A stretch of 64,000 nucleotides of DNA. Source: Alcaligenaceae bacterium (GTDB lineage: Bacteria > Pseudomonadota > Gammaproteobacteria > Burkholderiales > Burkholderiaceae_B). Below the pieces are notes generated by a model that saw only the letters and a program-made list of their open reading frames with translations, had not been told where the DNA came from and did no database searches. The first letter of the stretch is position 1; each line of letters starts with the position of its first letter. The stretch covers positions 247,036 to 311,035 of the forward strand of contig JACCER010000003.1 of the NCBI GenBank assembly GCA_013416445.1, written 5' to 3'. Position numbers and translations under genes: made by a program. Shown here piece by piece: positions 62,803 to 64,000 of the stretch.

Positions 62803-63585
62803 GCTATTCTCCTGTTCCATTTGCGCCACGGCCTGCTCAAAATCAGCGTCCAGTTCTTCAGGCAGGGCCATCATCCAATCGATAAGACGCAGCACTTGCA
62901 CCACATCTTGTTCAGTGTATTGATACCGGTACATTAACCGCGTAATTTGCGTTTTGGATGCCAGCCGCTGCATGCCTTGCCCACGAGTTTTCTGGGCGCT
63001 TAATTGCGCCATGACCACCAGGGCAAAAGGGTTGCTTGCGGCTTGCCGTTCTAGCTGGCTCCAACACGCCAGCCAGTTGGCTAAGTGTACGACAGGAAAG
63101 CGAAAATGCACACTGGTGCTGGCTGCGCTGCCCTCGGAGTACACCAGGTGTGTATCCGATGCCGTGCTTTCAGTCAGCACCCCCAGGCTATGGATAGCTA
63201 TGGGCTGTCTTGCGCCCGTTTTGCTTCTTATGATTTTCAGGAAGTTATCGCGAATGCGATAGGAATATTCATACATCCGTTCGCTGAATTCAGCCAGCGA
63301 TACCGCGCTAATCACCCCGCCCTGGATTTCGATATGGATAAGAAGGTATAGCCACTTGCGGCTTTTGCTGTGCACCCGCACCAGCTTATCGACATAGCGC
63401 TGGCCGTTGCCCCCGCCTCGGCGTAAGGCTTGCAGTTCCTTATCAAGGAATACTGGCGGGTGGCGCCAATCGATTTGCTGATGCAGCCACGGCGCAAGCA
63501 GTTGCAAAAAGCCTTCGAAGTAAAAGCTTAACGCGTCTTTCCAGGGGCTATCGAAGTCGGCGGGCGGGGTAGCGGCTGCGGCCAT
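62542..63585 (-). CDS. Rpn family recombination-promoting nuclease / putative toxin, copy E
   Basis: A 347-residue full-length copy, second in the head-to-tail array, same length and repeat number (five EARG plus EAKG) as copy D. Small differences include a changed stretch after the RDNFLK helix (IIRSKTG). The open frame runs upstream through the heptamer repeats to a TTG at 63825, but I prefer ATG 63585. Candidate nuclease residues Asp66, Glu86 and Gln88 are present. Confidence 0.85.
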   Translation of the reverse strand: MAAAATPPADFDSPWKDALSFYFEGFLQLLAPWLHQQIDWRHPPVFLDKELQALRRGGGNGQRYVDKLVRVHSKSRKWLYLLIHIEIQGGVISAVSLAEFSERMYEYSYRIRDNFLKIIRSKTGARQPIAIHSLGVLTESTASDTHLVYSEGSAASTSVHFRFPVVHLANWLACWSQLERQAASNPFALVVMAQLSAQKTRGQGMQRLASKTQITRLMYRYQYTEQDVVQVLRLIDWMMALPEELDADFEQAVAQMEQENSVAYVTSIERRSEARGEARGEARGEARGEARGEAKGETGLLLRQLIRKFGPLPEGFLQRIQIATPAQRETWSLNLLDAATLDEVFDD

Positions 63586-63714
63586 AGGTGGGGCGTCCTT
63601 AACAAAGCCAAGCATGAAAGGCTTACTGTAAGGGTTGCCCCTGTTGAGGGATAGTTGGTGTGCAAGGGAATGTCTGTTGTGGGAAATACGTGCTGCGATG
63701 GGTGTCAAATTACG

Positions 63715-63763
63715 CTTGTGTCTTGTGTCTTGTGTCTTGTGTCTTGTGTCTTGTGTCTTGTGC
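63715..63763. repeat. Heptamer repeat upstream of Rpn copy E (7 units)
   Basis: Six CTTGTGT units and one CTTGTGC, perfect. Five units more than copy D, which accounts for the whole 35-bp difference in unit length. Confidence 0.9.
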
Positions 63764-63780
63764 CGCGGTAGCGTTGTTTG

Positions 63781-63810
63781 CCAGATTACGCGCCGAGCGG
63801 CGCTTCCGAC
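63781..63810. repeat. REP-like palindrome between Rpn copies E and F
   Basis: CCAGATTACGCGCCG, then CGGCGCTTCCGAC, same as the D/E border. Confidence 0.75.
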
Positions 63811-63860
63811 AAAGTTAGGAATCAAAAGAAACCTGATTCAAAGCCTGCGATCACCGCGGC

Positions 63861-64000
63861 TTAATCGCCAAAAACCTCATCCAGCGTTGCCGCATCCAAA
63901 AGATTCAACGACCATGTTTCCCGTTGGGCAGGGGTGGCTATCTGGATACGTTGCAGGAATCCTTCGGGCAGTGGCCCGAACTTACGGATAAGTTGACGCA
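63861..64000 (-). CDS. Rpn family gene, copy F (3' end only, cut by window)
   Basis: The last 46 codons of a further unit, nearly the same as copies D/E in the visible region but ending DEVFGD as in copies A-C. It shows that the array has at least three head-to-tail units and continues past the window. Confidence 0.8.
   Translation of the reverse strand, partial: RQLIRKFGPLPEGFLQRIQIATPAQRETWSLNLLDAATLDEVFGD

Noticed and set aside
63715..63763. CRISPR-like array from the heptamer repeats
   Set aside because: The units are 7 bp, contiguous and without spacers; no cas genes are present. The 19-bp and 21-bp arrays also lack spacers of CRISPR type.
62542..63825. Longer 427-residue start for Rpn copy E
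   Set aside because: The extension runs through REP tail and heptamer repeats, begins with a TTG without a good ribosome site, and is not in frame in copy D, which has five fewer heptamers.

Overview
The window looks like a chromosomal stretch from a betaproteobacterium of the Alcaligenaceae (Bordetella / Achromobacter / Pusillimonas kind). The assignment is inferred from gene content: several tripartite-tricarboxylate (Bug/TctC) periplasmic receptors, many class III CoA-transferases, acyl-CoA dehydrogenases and LysR regulators, moderately high GC, and a betaproteobacterial-style Tad pilus locus. I found no rRNA, tRNA, CRISPR array, prophage or intact insertion sequence.

Region by region. 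0-13.7 kb is a catabolic cluster on the + strand: a double-domain acyl-CoA dehydrogenase, an SDR, a DUF35 Zn-ribbon protein paired with a thiolase-like protein that lacks the nucleophilic cysteine, a nitronate-monooxygenase-like flavoprotein, an IclR regulator, a TRAP transporter with two tandem DctP receptors, a second acyl-CoA dehydrogenase, a MaoC hydratase and an MFS carrier. The set resembles dehydrogenation, hydration and retro-aldol shortening of an imported branched or side-chain acyl compound. 13.8-15.6 kb holds galE, two very large hairpins and a five-unit 19-bp array. 15.6-27.3 kb holds further acyl-CoA genes (MaoC, CaiB, acyl-CoA dehydrogenase, DECR-like reductase, acyl-CoA ligase, a PcaB/adenylosuccinate-lyase family enzyme), LysR regulators, a YgjP-like metalloprotein and RluE. 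27.4-29.1 kb encodes a GAF/HD-GYP protein. 30-34.4 kb is a LysR / CaiB / enoyl-CoA hydratase / Bug receptor set. 36.8-39.2 kb repeats the ligase + DECR-like pair. 39.3-42.6 kb carries DNA-alkylation repair genes (Ada-like, AlkA, Ogt). 42.9-55.8 kb is a full flp-tad pilus locus behind an atypical NarL-type regulator. 56.1-61.0 kb has a HigBA-type remnant and another LysR / CaiB / Bug / crotonase set.

The most striking feature is a family of Rpn (PD-(D/E)XK recombination-promoting nuclease) genes: six copies at 29.1, 34.5, 35.5, 61.3, 62.5 and 63.9 kb (the last cut by the window end), plus a solo upstream remnant at 56.0 kb. In the five copies visible at that point an in-frame GTG preceded by a good Shine-Dalgarno sequence would make a separate 70-86 residue C-terminal protein. 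This matches the gene-within-gene toxin/antitoxin arrangement described for E. coli Rpn. A four-residue (EARG) repeat just after that start varies in number between copies. Two copies share the same 251-bp deletion, which removes the nuclease N-terminus but leaves the putative antitoxin intact. The right-hand copies form a head-to-tail array whose unit lengths differ by exactly five 7-bp repeats lying upstream of the gene. Most of the units sit between REP-like palindromes that recur about sixteen times in the window.
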